From Capnocytophaga sputigena (GTDB lineage Bacteria; Bacteroidota; Bacteroidia; Flavobacteriales; Flavobacteriaceae): a stretch of DNA of 64,000 nucleotides. The DNA lies in NCBI RefSeq assembly GCF_900446695.1, contig NZ_UAVP01000003.1, positions 496,001 through 560,000 of the forward strand, given 5' to 3'. The notes under the pieces were generated by a model that saw nothing but the letters and a program-made list of their open reading frames with translations, was not told the origin of the DNA and searched no databases. Made by a program: the position numbers and the translations under genes. Below are positions 51,501 to 56,010 of the stretch, piece by piece; positions within the stretch are counted from its first letter, which is position 1, and each line of letters begins with the position of its first letter.

Positions 51501-52722
51501 TAATGTCGGTTCCAGCGGCGTTATAGACACGGGTTTCTACCTCGAGTTTAGGCTCGTAGTTTTCTACAGAAATAGCCGTTACAATAGGAAGATATACATC
51601 GCCTGTAGCTCTTAATTTTACGTTTAAAGCATTGGTATTGTTACCTATAATAGAGTTACCAGGGTTAGGCAGTTCGAAGACATCTAAGTCAAAACCTAAA
51701 TTATTGATAGAAGCAGGACGACGGGTAGATACATTGCTACCGTCGAGGGTTACTGATGAATCAAAGAAGTTATCTGTCCAATTAGGGAGAGCACTATTGG
51801 CTTGCCCCATTTTGTGACCATTTACTTCCATATAATCGCCATCCCACTCAAGCTGTCCTTCAACAGACATTACGCCCATACGGACGTTTACGGGACCTGA
51901 AGGTACGGTAGTGAAACCAGTAAGGTTCATATTTATTCCAGAACGTGTTACATACTGGAAACCATCGTAAATATTTATTTTTTTAGAAGTAACACTACTA
52001 CCAGGATATTCATATACTACCAAGATAGACCAACCTCCCGATAGACCATGCATATTACGGCTCATTCCTCCAGGATTAGCAATTTCTCCATAAATATCAC
52101 CTACTATATATTCACCAGTAGTTACCCCTTGGTTTTGGAGTAGATTTGTAATATCTTTAAAACAATAGTACTGTGTTGGAAATTTATTGCCTATAGTACC
52201 ACTTTCATCAGCAGTAAGATCGTGATACTCATTTTTACCAGGTAGCTTGAGTTTTACTTTTCTGTAATTACTATTAGAAGTGTAACCAGACCAGTACAAT
52301 GCAGCATAACGGATGCGTAATGGACAACCGTTTTGCAAAGTAGGCAAATTGAGAGTAGCCGCACTTGATTGGAATCTAGGAGCATTGGCTGCTGTAGAAT
52401 TCTTATCAATATGGATATAATCAAGTGTACGGTTATTCCAAGCATTAGGATTATGTCTATAATCTCCTGGAGGGTAAGGAGTATAACGATATAGGGGATC
52501 TGTATCATCTCTATCTTTGCGATCCAATGGCTTATTAGGATCTGGATGATACCAAAATTTACCCACATCATTATTACGAAGATTGATGTTTTGGTTACCA
52601 ATCATCGTAAAATCACCATTGATACTTTGACCAGAAAAATTTTGGCGCAAGCTGAAATTTTTCTGTGCAAAAGCAGTGACTGTAATAAAGAAAATTGCTA
52701 AGAAAACTGTTAGTTTTTTCAT
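36538..52722 (-). CDS. SprB-like giant adhesin (5394 residues), T9SS type B substrate
   Basis: The largest gene of the window. The protein has a signal peptide (MKKLTVFLAIFFITVTAFAQ) and a unique N-terminal domain (about 20-390) with segments such as LRIRYAALYWSGYT and GGWSILVVYEYPG. A DUF11-like domain (about 392-560) comes next. Dozens of SprB-type repeats follow, recognisable by endings like G.Y.V.V.D..GC. Two jelly-roll-like insertions are seen: about 1304-1521 (LFLEDFG to LDDIYLYQE) and about 2139-2331 (LIEESFG to IDDIIVYQE). The gliding-motility-associated C-terminal domain (about 5304-5394) has DFFTPNGDGQNDGWDP, VDIYDRYGRY and GDYWYILK. In Flavobacterium johnsoniae SprB (about 6500 residues) is the mobile gliding adhesin; this is a plausible functional counterpart, though no sprC/sprD/sprF genes flank it. 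The N-terminal domain differs from that of the 3955-residue adhesin in this window. Confidence 0.93.
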   Translation of the reverse strand: MKKLTVFLAIFFITVTAFAQKNFSLRQNFSGQSINGDFTMIGNQNINLRNNDVGKFWYHPDPNKPLDRKDRDDTDPLYRYTPYPPGDYRHNPNAWNNRTLDYIHIDKNSTAANAPRFQSSAATLNLPTLQNGCPLRIRYAALYWSGYTSNSNYRKVKLKLPGKNEYHDLTADESGTIGNKFPTQYYCFKDITNLLQNQGVTTGEYIVGDIYGEIANPGGMSRNMHGLSGGWSILVVYEYPGSSVTSKKINIYDGFQYVTRSGINMNLTGFTTVPSGPVNVRMGVMSVEGQLEWDGDYMEVNGHKMGQANSALPNWTDNFFDSSVTLDGSNVSTRRPASINNLGFDLDVFELPNPGNSIIGNNTNALNVKLRATGDVYLPIVTAISVENYEPKLEVETRVYNAAGTDITDINNPKSVNKGDVLTYQVKVKNVGKADANFGPSQGGALPGIGVVLYYPNKLLEPLKTGVKPNVDLIKNELVFSNGANASPFDSAYYITGHTPAVFGSIQSTMGTGQRTLAPGKEFIVKFHLKVTTNDCDFTTFACSEYIRTYARFFADNLSYYPDFNVSSPLKLDECGDREPKPTEVRVSDISTASCNSEAVLCGNDIKIKAQGIDYNHPIAKIAGKDYGIFYGNYDTFKWKFQALGQTGWTNISGNNQEITVNAPGVYRVEKSRTGANNCQTRVEEITVKTHAQSLSQHPLIPFAQEVYTCPDNGVVYPQLYLCGANAKAVINLGLTNAKNYTWQKRDNCNIPSTHDKECPVLENTYGCNWVTKATTTTNDYVITEAGDYRLTVTFQNNCVSTYYFKVTKNNLTYKVDVKDIICNSKGKITITGVNNTQYKFALKKGTTTVTNYQTNPEFEIATPGGYTVLIKQNTVSNTMLPCVFSEEVVIKQRTPALSVSHSEILCKGETSTIQAIISDAYPPFTFTLRKGSATGLVLDTKTVSSTTYTFPAQPAGNYFVQVTSEDIDATCLPAKSVIVSDNNQLKMTATAAQPLMCGVAKVVLTATGGKKASYGYNFQITGNGINLSGTHQSTYTFTLSAAGTFTAKVVDANNCTVQETVTVTALPTATSNVTGKLINCGANGVITFSEPQSTVSYTYDYSVDGGTTFQSGREFTVTPGRTYNTVFRYKYGSIAACTVTSSVTIGTGGNNNLIASAGVEKLVGCGSGADEDKALVRFSNVQGGQLPYEYNFGDGRGWTATETARWLAPGSYNLSVRDAAGCARTNLKVIVPNKITEPIFTPSIITYDCQGRGTVTIDSNKSTYTYTYIVDGVATSSKTLRNLTPGTHTITIKYADANPPSKNVLFLEDFGAGAHAKTPYIAPVYFFQPQDYSNPLYNALGGTQNQYQIAYLHDAQYAVAARLNPNHFPRRPNDHTRVNGARITNGRMLFINVGSAVGIGGVMYSRKMTDILPNKPIRFSIAAFNLNVGNGQWGPSTDPNLTLELYKNEADITTGSSAALVSKPIGYIRGRGVNDNDIWEEFNVDLNPGNNTVLYAVVRSNNIVLGGNDLVLDDIYLYQEPEACGFTYTLTVNVANDKAFGVDSTTEKIENPKCYPGNASYQINLKNAPSTYYVSKDGGAFVATTGNPFRWTNITFNGVYTRTHTVKIRAEQNNPNCEVTRTFTVIQPRSISTENLNAILGCGATKAEIKVRGYGGTPPYTYALYRGTVTVTTKQVATATWTSMYVSQIGNYTFGVIDANGCSRKSVIESIVYAPKQLTVTGTTNPTTNNFCNITGANGKVEILLDVVTTPNSAPFQSLTEPLTFQVNGSTVVATRQGYSNNYVIDNLGIGTHTITVTDGYGCRASYTVKINRPIAIDGTGAVISKDISCNAAPANQGEITLKVKDGYAPYKFVVKNAGGTVIQTAQNVPANNTATYKTATPGAYTIEITDSKGCIVTGSATLTSAVAPTVTVSTTTVGCYGANNGTISLTISGGKAPYKVFLDGVAKGSQLVFNNLSAKTYAIKVVDANNCETTKNATIAQPSNPLQAFAGVSQLIGCGGTGANKDKAEVRITNPSGGTPPYQYKFDGNYGSSKVAWLPAGTHRVYIKDANGCELGMTVTVTARISEPTGTTYTITSYDCDGKATVRFTGTPTTYDYTYEIGGKTATGTTATITGLTPGSYTVTIKYKDTNLPASSILIEESFGSGPTTCLASIVPSNWTCKLTGCLEEGTYAIANQAGAYPCPGWCWRMPKDHTSNGTDAQGRFFVMNNGVVAPGGTRFYYKEVQDVVPNQPVKFKVYLYSLEKAECHSPIIRPNIQVSLVDASNNILARTTSGILRDNQHDLDWQEFSGELNPGAATSFRIEFRNLTVGAGGNDFAIDDIIVYQEAKSCEQEITKQVVVPSGKEFKASVVSITHATCKGAQTGKVTFKMENLGGAGYRITEVNGALRSGAGYTTEITAPTFEVDGLRPGVNTIKFSNRTCGIVRTVTITEPDQLTLTATISEPAMCSNNTKARVTLTAGGGTPPYTYIYQVGSNVTTQTSNVFTGVAPGTPTFRVVDKNGCNVQLTGIFTVTTPTTVAFTTSATTCYSNNNNGEIAVKITQGNGGYKVKLNNNAAISLAAGATTHTFTGLTQGSYSVTVTDSYGCSTATQVRIYPSLNSTVKVTDQSCKKGKIEVTASGGNGTIEYAYKKQGDPAPTDSEYSSTARSFDVPNFTAASETWIVYVRSAACVKTHQVVVKKADNVAFTAATVTPTCQGSATGKIVLGNIKGDGNFKVSYGKAGTPVIANYTGIAGSSYTITNVAAGVYSVTLTDKYGCSTTQSITLADMPALTASISVSTNGGGCLTAGSAATLTLSMTTETWNAYRASGNNVYYSFDNGASWHPMPSNPYDAPAVSAGVYNTKPGTTLQVRFATRQTLAGADVCITAASAYIVPKPLATLSVTTNIDKFTYNCTVAGTQYFTATVTVPTGVGAAPFLFNVNGGAYLTPTPANSRTYVFTGLVVGRTYTFGVKDNIGCETEYTQDIYANVATPAMTATLIANPACNGASSSQATIKIHRSASYTSASTGATLNWTIYERQPGLTAGTVVHTGTAVMPGVGQDATTITPAGPYALAPNKTYYVIVKEGTNCEWGSRDLYIRELATLSATVSQTATITCSSDGVLEILRPTGGGGTYRYTVTPITAGVTFRAPIVTGSSRVQIVKENIATPAMPKYPNPATTFGVKLEMEDQYGCKAPLGTYTFTVTPAPDIAATPIVGCADGQYTLTIQPQAKTGPLGVVTPAPATEIAGYEYSIDSGISYQSSNVFGNLVAGAYDVQIRDKATGCIATKTVSITNALEASVALTTPLGCTGGAAGITVKVDNGSGNYEYTYTSPGGTTTTPAAIPQVAGEYKVTFNVTNVGVYTVTVKDKNAPSACNTFTRSITVNAAERPEITTSVKSVTCAGGSDGVIYITERNTAALGVAFTYAVQGPGGVTPAVGTNREITNVKAGLYTITVTANGCQNTYTATVKEPTALTLSKTLIENNKREFSCGSSGSVQQAEITVPSGAVQGGTSPYRIEYLYGTVSGTGNSFSIGNTAGGIVTITAIDANGCSTQTSVVIKPFEAFDVDKIDFAVTATGTCNASETITINAKQSSGAPFTGQLLYYQGATAPAGTLTPTAGGWQTSNSFTIAPNRTYTFWVANRATGCIASKLYISPNPNNFSIVNPQVKNVGCKGANNGTATFTLSNTVNGHAYNVTVSPSAGTITPAAPFTATGTTATFNIAGLAPNTYTVTVKDNNTACEQTYSFKIEEPTSAITASVTVHQATCASAPTYNSGEIAIENVTGGWGTYQYYIGQAAAGLEVWTNTSVRTGLTPGTYRVLVKDNNGCATTLSNTVTIATPTTISGTLTVTHANCTNGTGAIGVRSVTGGEGANYLYQLIKDGVAQGGAQTSTEFQNLSAGNYQVAISDSWGCTTTLTQSVTLYEPVEGVGVRFIKQVTCTPATGATISVTYAGGDSPSLRYTLKNVTTGVSTTSTTNGFTNVPAGNYEVSVYDVATGCPTQTHTFAVTDAATVSFTYTTTAVSCNGSSDGKLKITIPGTQTQTDYQINIVGSGGFTRSETVNTTPKDIEFIAMPAGTYTVTLTSARNCTATQTIIIGAPAALIVSNTTTVTTHYKCDTDNNAQQAIISAVAQGGTQPYKYNYQVFDGTSTSTSGWINSSVYSLTSAGSATQTVIVNVEDANGCRAVYTPMVVPPLQRISAVNATRISTLSCNQSETVNFTIVGGKNLGYIVEVTANGSVATPTPSTQTLTAGTNVATVHFNAAGYYTIKVTDRDTGCYATVSHTVNEYRTMEVSAAQSKPVSCVGDSNGEITVTFSGYQGAITYQVFNATTLAPAPGTAGTVQTQIGSGAATRTIVIGGLAKGSYVVRMVQTTAPNCTVTSSVVMVSEPATTITATPTVTDRIKCGIGQTGAFSVETTGGWGNYQYRLLVGGAPHSKYGTYTITSLFEGLVSNTYTVEVKDENGCVATLTQVMAAPAPISANVTHTDVTCFGAREGSITVQSISGGSGNYTYELKELGGAIVRGAQTSTTFTGLDARTYVLNIIDGWGCDAQVEITIDEPSELGVVASIASPLTCNNPATVSITVTGGTPPYTYYQVGNATPLAGNSIQVGNGGQPLGDYEFYVTDSKGCRSKVSNKVSITALEPLQLHVNTEDAFVKCNGESSARITFSATGALGNYQYKLYKSGVHSTTASATQVNATDWAFTGLNKGSYQVEVISVDCTVSRTVDVDESPAFTVATATTDITCNAMRDGTISMTVTGGAGDVQYAISPRLDRFVSEGYFTNLGRGQYVVRAQDKNGCFVDEVFTIHEPDVLNAVIHKQTDEVCYGAGDGTVSITITGGTQSYSTSIDGGAWTVDKTLYTGLSVGVHTITVKDARSCTTEVPVTIKEGVDLQATATVSYGCGNNTVVNTINATVNASYTGAVSFSLDGGAPQNSGKFTGVTAGVHSITFTHLNGCTTTLTVNVTAYNSLTATTATKTDMSCYGINDGTITFAVSGATNSYTYTITPEAGTFDGVSKYTGLSAGIYTVKVRSNGEINCELEQSFTIEEPELLKATASTVSETCYQANDGSLSFSIRGGRAPYNFTIKTASGTTVTNGTLATAGAVYTQTNVAGVYLLEYNDGNCSQTLEITVPKAPNLEMNVKTMFNCSTVSTTYTTSYLRIEFPYADENQIRNMQYSLGGSPMIAFDRYEGKYAYTRTIPTGQYTLTVQYQSYPGAPYCTKVYGETVSLTRYPGLELEDKSDPRSINTIKVQAKGGNSTQYIYYFNGFTNGTNEYMLRSTDPTTRVVGNRVYKTVVVEVTDANGCSSTLTIEKEYMKSVPPDFFTPNGDGQNDGWDPDRYRSYPNLTVDIYDRYGRYITTLRSGQTWDGRYNGKELPTGDYWYILKTHEEGEDDHEYMGHFNLYRAAD

Positions 52723-52794
52723 AGATATATGAGTGAATTTCTTTTTTAATTACTGAAATTGTGTAGTATTTTGACACACTTACACTTTAAGGCG

Positions 52795-52802
52795 CAAATG
52801 TA
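52795..52802 (-). promoter_or_regulatory. Promoter (-7 box) of the 5394-residue adhesin gene
   Basis: On the minus strand this reads TACATTTG. The best -33 candidate, CTG at 52819-52821, is off consensus and 16 bases away. The leader would be about 65 bases. Confidence 0.55.
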
Positions 52803-52897
52803 CAATATTATTTTTACACAGAAAAAAAGTAAAAGAAATTTTAACAGAAAATTAACGATTGAAAGAAAATGAATAGGAGATATGGGATAGAAAGTAA

Positions 52898-52937
52898 AAG
52901 AGGTAAGAGACAAAAAACTTTTTATCTCTTACCTCTT
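52898..52937 (-). terminator. Terminator after sucB (AAGAGGTAAGAGA hairpin)
   Basis: A perfect 13-bp stem, AAGAGGTAAGAGA (52898-52910) with TCTCTTACCTCTT (52925-52937). Pairing extends inward with A/T bases after a mismatch, and TTTTACTTTC follows on the minus strand. Its sequence is related to the hairpins at 9303 and 25020. Confidence 0.75.
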
Positions 52938-52982
52938 GGCTATTAATTTACCTATTAGAGCTTTAGTTATTAATTCTTTAGA

Positions 52983-54221
52983 TTAGAGCTCAAGGGCTTG
53001 TTTAGGATTGCCGTTCATTAGAATTTCTACAGGATTTTCGAGAGCTTCTTTTACTGCTACTAAAAATCCTACTGATTCACGTCCGTCGATGATGCGGTGG
53101 TCGTAAGAAAGGGCGACGTACATCACAGGGGCGATTACTATTTGACCATTGCGCACGATAGGGCGATCGACGATGTTGTGCATACCCAAGATACCCGATT
53201 GTGGAGGATTGATAATAGGAGTAGAAAGCATAGAACCAAATACACCACCATTGGTAATGGTAAAGGTACCTCCGGTCATTTCGTCTACCGTAATTTGTCC
53301 GTCACGAGCACGGGTTGCCAAACGTTTTACTTCTGCTTCTACACCTCTGAAAGAGAGGTTTTCGGCATTGCGAATTACGGGTACCATCAAACCTTTAGGT
53401 CCTGATACTGCTACAGAAATATCGCAGAAGTCGTAAGTAACTTTGTCTTGACCATCAATCATAGAATTGACATCGGGGAAGAGTTTAAGGGCGCGTACTA
53501 CTGCCAAAGTGAAGAATGACATAAAGCCGAGCCCGACATTATGACGTTCTTTGAAAGCATCCTTATATTCATTGCGCAACTGGTAGATAGCTGTCATATC
53601 AACCTCGTTGAAAGTAGTGAGCATAGCGGTTTCGTTTTTAGCACTCACCAAACGTTCGGCTACTTTTCGGCGCAACATACTCATCTTAGCGCGGGTTTCA
53701 CTGCGCACGCCACCAGTAGGTGTACCCATTGATGGTTTAGATGCTTTGAGCGCATCATTTTTAGTTATACGACCGTCTTTACCTGTACCTACTACTGTTG
53801 ATGCAGGGATTTCGCGTTCGGCTAATATTTTACGAGCTGCAGGTGCGACCCGCACGGGGGGAGTAGGTTGCGCTGGGGAAGTGACTTGCACGGGAGAAGG
53901 GGCGGAAGCTGCTGGAGCTGCAGGAACCTCTTGTTTCACAGGTTGTGATGTTGAAGGGGCTGCTGATGAAGCAGCTGTTGGTGCTTTTGCTTCGGTATCG
54001 ATCAAGCATACCACTTGTCCTACTTTTACAGCTTCACCTTCTTCAGCTTGCAATGTAATAATTCCGCTAGCTTCAGCAGGAAGTTCGAGGGTTGCCTTAT
54101 CGGAATCTACTTCGGCAACCGCTTGGTCTTTAGTTACGTAATCCCCCGTTTTCACAAGCCAACGGGCTATTTCTACTTCGGTGATAGATTCCCCAGGTGA
54201 GGGGACTTTCATTTCTAGCAT
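52983..54221 (-). CDS. sucB: 2-oxoglutarate dehydrogenase E2, dihydrolipoyllysine succinyltransferase
   Basis: The 412-residue core subunit transfers succinyl groups to CoA in the TCA cycle. Domains in order: lipoyl domain (1-75, lipoyl-Lys42 in DSDKATLE), a long Ala/Pro-rich linker, an E3/E1-binding domain (RVAPAARKILAERE..., about 122-160), and the catalytic domain (about 180-412) ending in the active-site motif SYDHRIIDGRE. The starting pattern EMKVPSPGESITEVEI is typical of succinyl- rather than acetyltransferases. The partner gene sucA lies about 1.8 kb upstream with two unrelated genes between them. Confidence 0.96.
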   Translation of the reverse strand: MLEMKVPSPGESITEVEIARWLVKTGDYVTKDQAVAEVDSDKATLELPAEASGIITLQAEEGEAVKVGQVVCLIDTEAKAPTAASSAAPSTSQPVKQEVPAAPAASAPSPVQVTSPAQPTPPVRVAPAARKILAEREIPASTVVGTGKDGRITKNDALKASKPSMGTPTGGVRSETRAKMSMLRRKVAERLVSAKNETAMLTTFNEVDMTAIYQLRNEYKDAFKERHNVGLGFMSFFTLAVVRALKLFPDVNSMIDGQDKVTYDFCDISVAVSGPKGLMVPVIRNAENLSFRGVEAEVKRLATRARDGQITVDEMTGGTFTITNGGVFGSMLSTPIINPPQSGILGMHNIVDRPIVRNGQIVIAPVMYVALSYDHRIIDGRESVGFLVAVKEALENPVEILMNGNPKQALEL

Positions 54222-54229
54222 AGTTTTTT

Positions 54230-54245
54230 AGGTGTTAGGTGTTAG
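54230..54245. repeat. Heptad repeat (AGGTGTT), two units
   Basis: AGGTGTT is repeated twice (54230-54243) in the spacer before sucB. It matches the longer six-unit array at 55211-55252 on the other side of the intervening gene. Confidence 0.7.
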
Positions 54246-55202
54246 TTATTTCGTCGTTAAAAATTTTTTCAATTTTGCTAATAAGCCCTTTCGTTCTTGT
54301 TTATCATTTTGCAAGAGGGCTTCGAGTTCTTGTCGGTTGAGTGTTATAAGCATATAGTGACCATCGAGTTTTTTGATTTTGTTTTGAGGCAAACGCTCCA
54401 AAAAGGTTTTGTAATCAAGGCCATCAAGTACTTCATAAGCATTAGGGTCGTTTTCATCACCATTAATGACAACTAAACTGATACGCCATAGCTTTACGTC
54501 GTCTTGACCGAGGTTTACTTGCGTAAAATCTACAAAAGGTGGATATTTATAAGGCAAGACAGTAGGTACTCCTTGTGTAAGGGCATAAACTCCCATCACT
54601 TCCTCTTTGTCGTTACTAAAAAACTGTTGGCGTGCAATATATACATCGGGGTGTTCATATAGTTGTTTTTCTACGAGCTGACTAAATGCTTTTACTTTAT
54701 CTTCGGCTTCTAATAGTTCGTTGATCATTTGCTTAGATAAACATATAGGGCGATAAACACTGAAAATATAAGCACCTTCTTCTTTATCGTCATAGCATCT
54801 GACACCAAAGCTAATATCGTGCCTATAATCGTACGTAATAGCATTGGGTTCATAGGTCTCACCCTCTTCATCAACTACATTAGTAGCCAAAGCTGTAGCT
54901 ACTTTGCCAATGAATTCTATAGCTCCTAACCAATCATTTTCGGTGCTAGGGGTGAACACACGCACACCATAGTCTTGGGTTTCGGGGTCGTAAGAGACTT
55001 CAAAACCGCGACCGCTAATACCTTTTTGTCCCATTATCATACACCCCCATTCACTGATAGGGCTATGCATCACCTGAGCGTAATGTTCGTCATCTTCATC
55101 AATATTGTACTGCATAAATCCCTCACGTTGGAGGTTAAGCAATTGCTGAGGGGACATTTCCTCAGGTGCTTGGGTGTTTTTAATGTAAAAAGTTCGACTC
55201 AT
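54246..55202 (-). CDS. Uncharacterised protein (possibly DUF4299-like)
   Basis: The 318-residue soluble, acidic protein starts MSRTFYIKNTQAPEEMSPQQ. It has no signal peptide and a Lys-rich tail. Recognisable blocks include SEWGCMIMGQKGISGRGFEVSY, GAIEFIGKVATALAT and SLVVINGDENDPNAYE. I associate it only tentatively with the DUF4299 family of uncharacterised cytosolic proteins. It lies between sucA and sucB, 24 bases upstream of sucB, and is flanked on both sides by AGGTGTT heptad repeats. Function unknown. Confidence 0.7.
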   Translation of the reverse strand: MSRTFYIKNTQAPEEMSPQQLLNLQREGFMQYNIDEDDEHYAQVMHSPISEWGCMIMGQKGISGRGFEVSYDPETQDYGVRVFTPSTENDWLGAIEFIGKVATALATNVVDEEGETYEPNAITYDYRHDISFGVRCYDDKEEGAYIFSVYRPICLSKQMINELLEAEDKVKAFSQLVEKQLYEHPDVYIARQQFFSNDKEEVMGVYALTQGVPTVLPYKYPPFVDFTQVNLGQDDVKLWRISLVVINGDENDPNAYEVLDGLDYKTFLERLPQNKIKKLDGHYMLITLNRQELEALLQNDKQERKGLLAKLKKFLTTK

Positions 55203-55210
55203 CTTTTGCT

Positions 55211-55252
55211 AGGTGTTAGGTATCAGGTGTCAGGTGTTAGGGGTTAGGTGCT
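55211..55252. repeat. Heptad repeat array (AGGTGTT-like), six units
   Basis: Six consecutive 7-bp units occur: AGGTGTT, AGGTATC, AGGTGTC, AGGTGTT, AGGGGTT, AGGTGCT. They lie just upstream of the uncharacterised gene at 54246-55202. Similar but looser AGGAATT/AGATGTT units occur near 10436-10456. Confidence 0.8.
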
Positions 55253-55267
55253 AATTTAAGAGATATA

Positions 55268-55783
55268 TCATCTAAGAAAAATAGTTTCTTTGTCTTTAAG
55301 GTTTTGTTTTTTAGCTTTTTGCGGCTTGAGTTCAATATTGATTACTCCATTCTTAGCTGCGTCACCATATTTAGCTGCGGCTTTTGTTTCAAGTTTTTCT
55401 ATCTTTTTAACTCTATGTCTATCTATATTTTCCAAAATCACCTTTTTTAATTTAGCATCAAAAAGGGGGACACTATCTAATATATAGAGTGGATGATAGA
55501 TTTTTTCAGATTTCTTATCAAAAGCCTTCTTCTTTGAAGGCTTAAGAGTAATTACAATCACTCCTTCTTTGGCTAAATCACCATATTTATCAGTAGCTTC
55601 TGCACCTGTAAATACCTTTATACTTTTAATTTTTTCAGGGTCTAAAACATTTAAGGCAAGCTCTCTTAGTTGGGGCTCTACAAGAGGAATGCTATCTAAT
55701 ACAACCAAAGCAGCAATAGGCTTTCGCTGTGCTGATACAGTTCCGATGATAAATAAACACAAGAATGTAATAATTGTTTTCAT
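55268..55783 (-). CDS. Small secreted protein with two TonB-receptor plug-like modules
   Basis: The 171-residue protein has a signal peptide (MKTIITFLCLFIIGTVSAQ). Two homologous halves follow (about 24-82 and 95-155). Each contains VLDSIPL/ILDSVPL, then a helical stretch, then K-I-x-K/S-I-x-V/K-L/F-x-T-x-x-A-x-x-KYGD.A..GVI.I.LK. This mirrors the plug domain of SusC/TonB-dependent receptors (the VDGxP...A.A.YG..GANGVI.I.TK pattern), but there is no barrel. It should be periplasmic. Function is unknown; plug-like stand-alone modules also occur in Bacteroidota M56-type peptidase proteins. It separates sucA from sucB. Confidence 0.8.
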   Translation of the reverse strand: MKTIITFLCLFIIGTVSAQRKPIAALVVLDSIPLVEPQLRELALNVLDPEKIKSIKVFTGAEATDKYGDLAKEGVIVITLKPSKKKAFDKKSEKIYHPLYILDSVPLFDAKLKKVILENIDRHRVKKIEKLETKAAAKYGDAAKNGVINIELKPQKAKKQNLKDKETIFLR

Positions 55784-55818
55784 ATTAACAATTTTGAGGT
55801 GTTCAAAAAAATCTATTT

Positions 55819-55845
55819 GTGAGGGCGTTTACAAAACGCCCTTAC
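55819..55845. repeat. REP-like hairpin GTGAGGGCGTTT/AAACGCCCTTAC
   Basis: Twelve-base arms at 55819-55830 and 55834-55845 pair with one G-T wobble around a 3-base loop (ACA). It is GC-richer than its surroundings, as expected of a small palindromic repeat element. Confidence 0.7.
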
Positions 55846-55885
55846 ACAACATACTCTAAAAATGATTGATTATCAAAGTAATCAA

Positions 55886-55985
55886 CTTTAGCAAAGGTCG
55901 TAGGACGACGAGCAATTAAAAACTTTGGCAAAGGTCGTAGGACGACGAGCAATTGAAAACTTTGACAAAAGTTGTAGCGATGGGA
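55886..55985. repeat. Three degenerate 37-bp direct repeats
   Basis: Copies start at 55886, 55923 and 55960 with exact 37-base spacing. The first two are nearly identical (CTTT[A/G]GCAAAGGTCGTAGG, then ACGACGAGCAATT[A/G]AAAA). The third diverges after CTTTGACAAAAGTTGTAGCGA and merges into the palindrome at 55974-56010. Too few and too short to be CRISPR; there are no unique spacers. Confidence 0.8.
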
Positions 55986-56010
55986 CAGGCGAATTGCCAT
56001 TCACCCCTAC
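55974..56010. repeat. Imperfect palindromic element overlapping the sucA stop codon
   Basis: GGCGAAT (55988-55994) faces ATTCACC (55999-56005), with one mismatch, around TGCC; GTAG (55974-55977) and CTAC (56007-56010) pair outside. On the minus strand the element reads CGTAGGGGTGAATGGCAATT, and its TAG is the stop codon of sucA. Confidence 0.65.

Noticed and set aside
36538-52722. Many plus-strand open frames inside the giant adhesin genes
   Set aside because: They are antisense shadows of Thr/Gly/Val-rich coding DNA, short, without promoters or recognisable domains.
55211-55252. Telomere-like heptads as a replicon end
   Set aside because: Only six degenerate units in the middle of continuous core genes; more likely simple slippage.
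55886-55985. Possible CRISPR array
   Set aside because: The 37-bp units are contiguous with no unique spacers, only three copies, and there are no cas genes.
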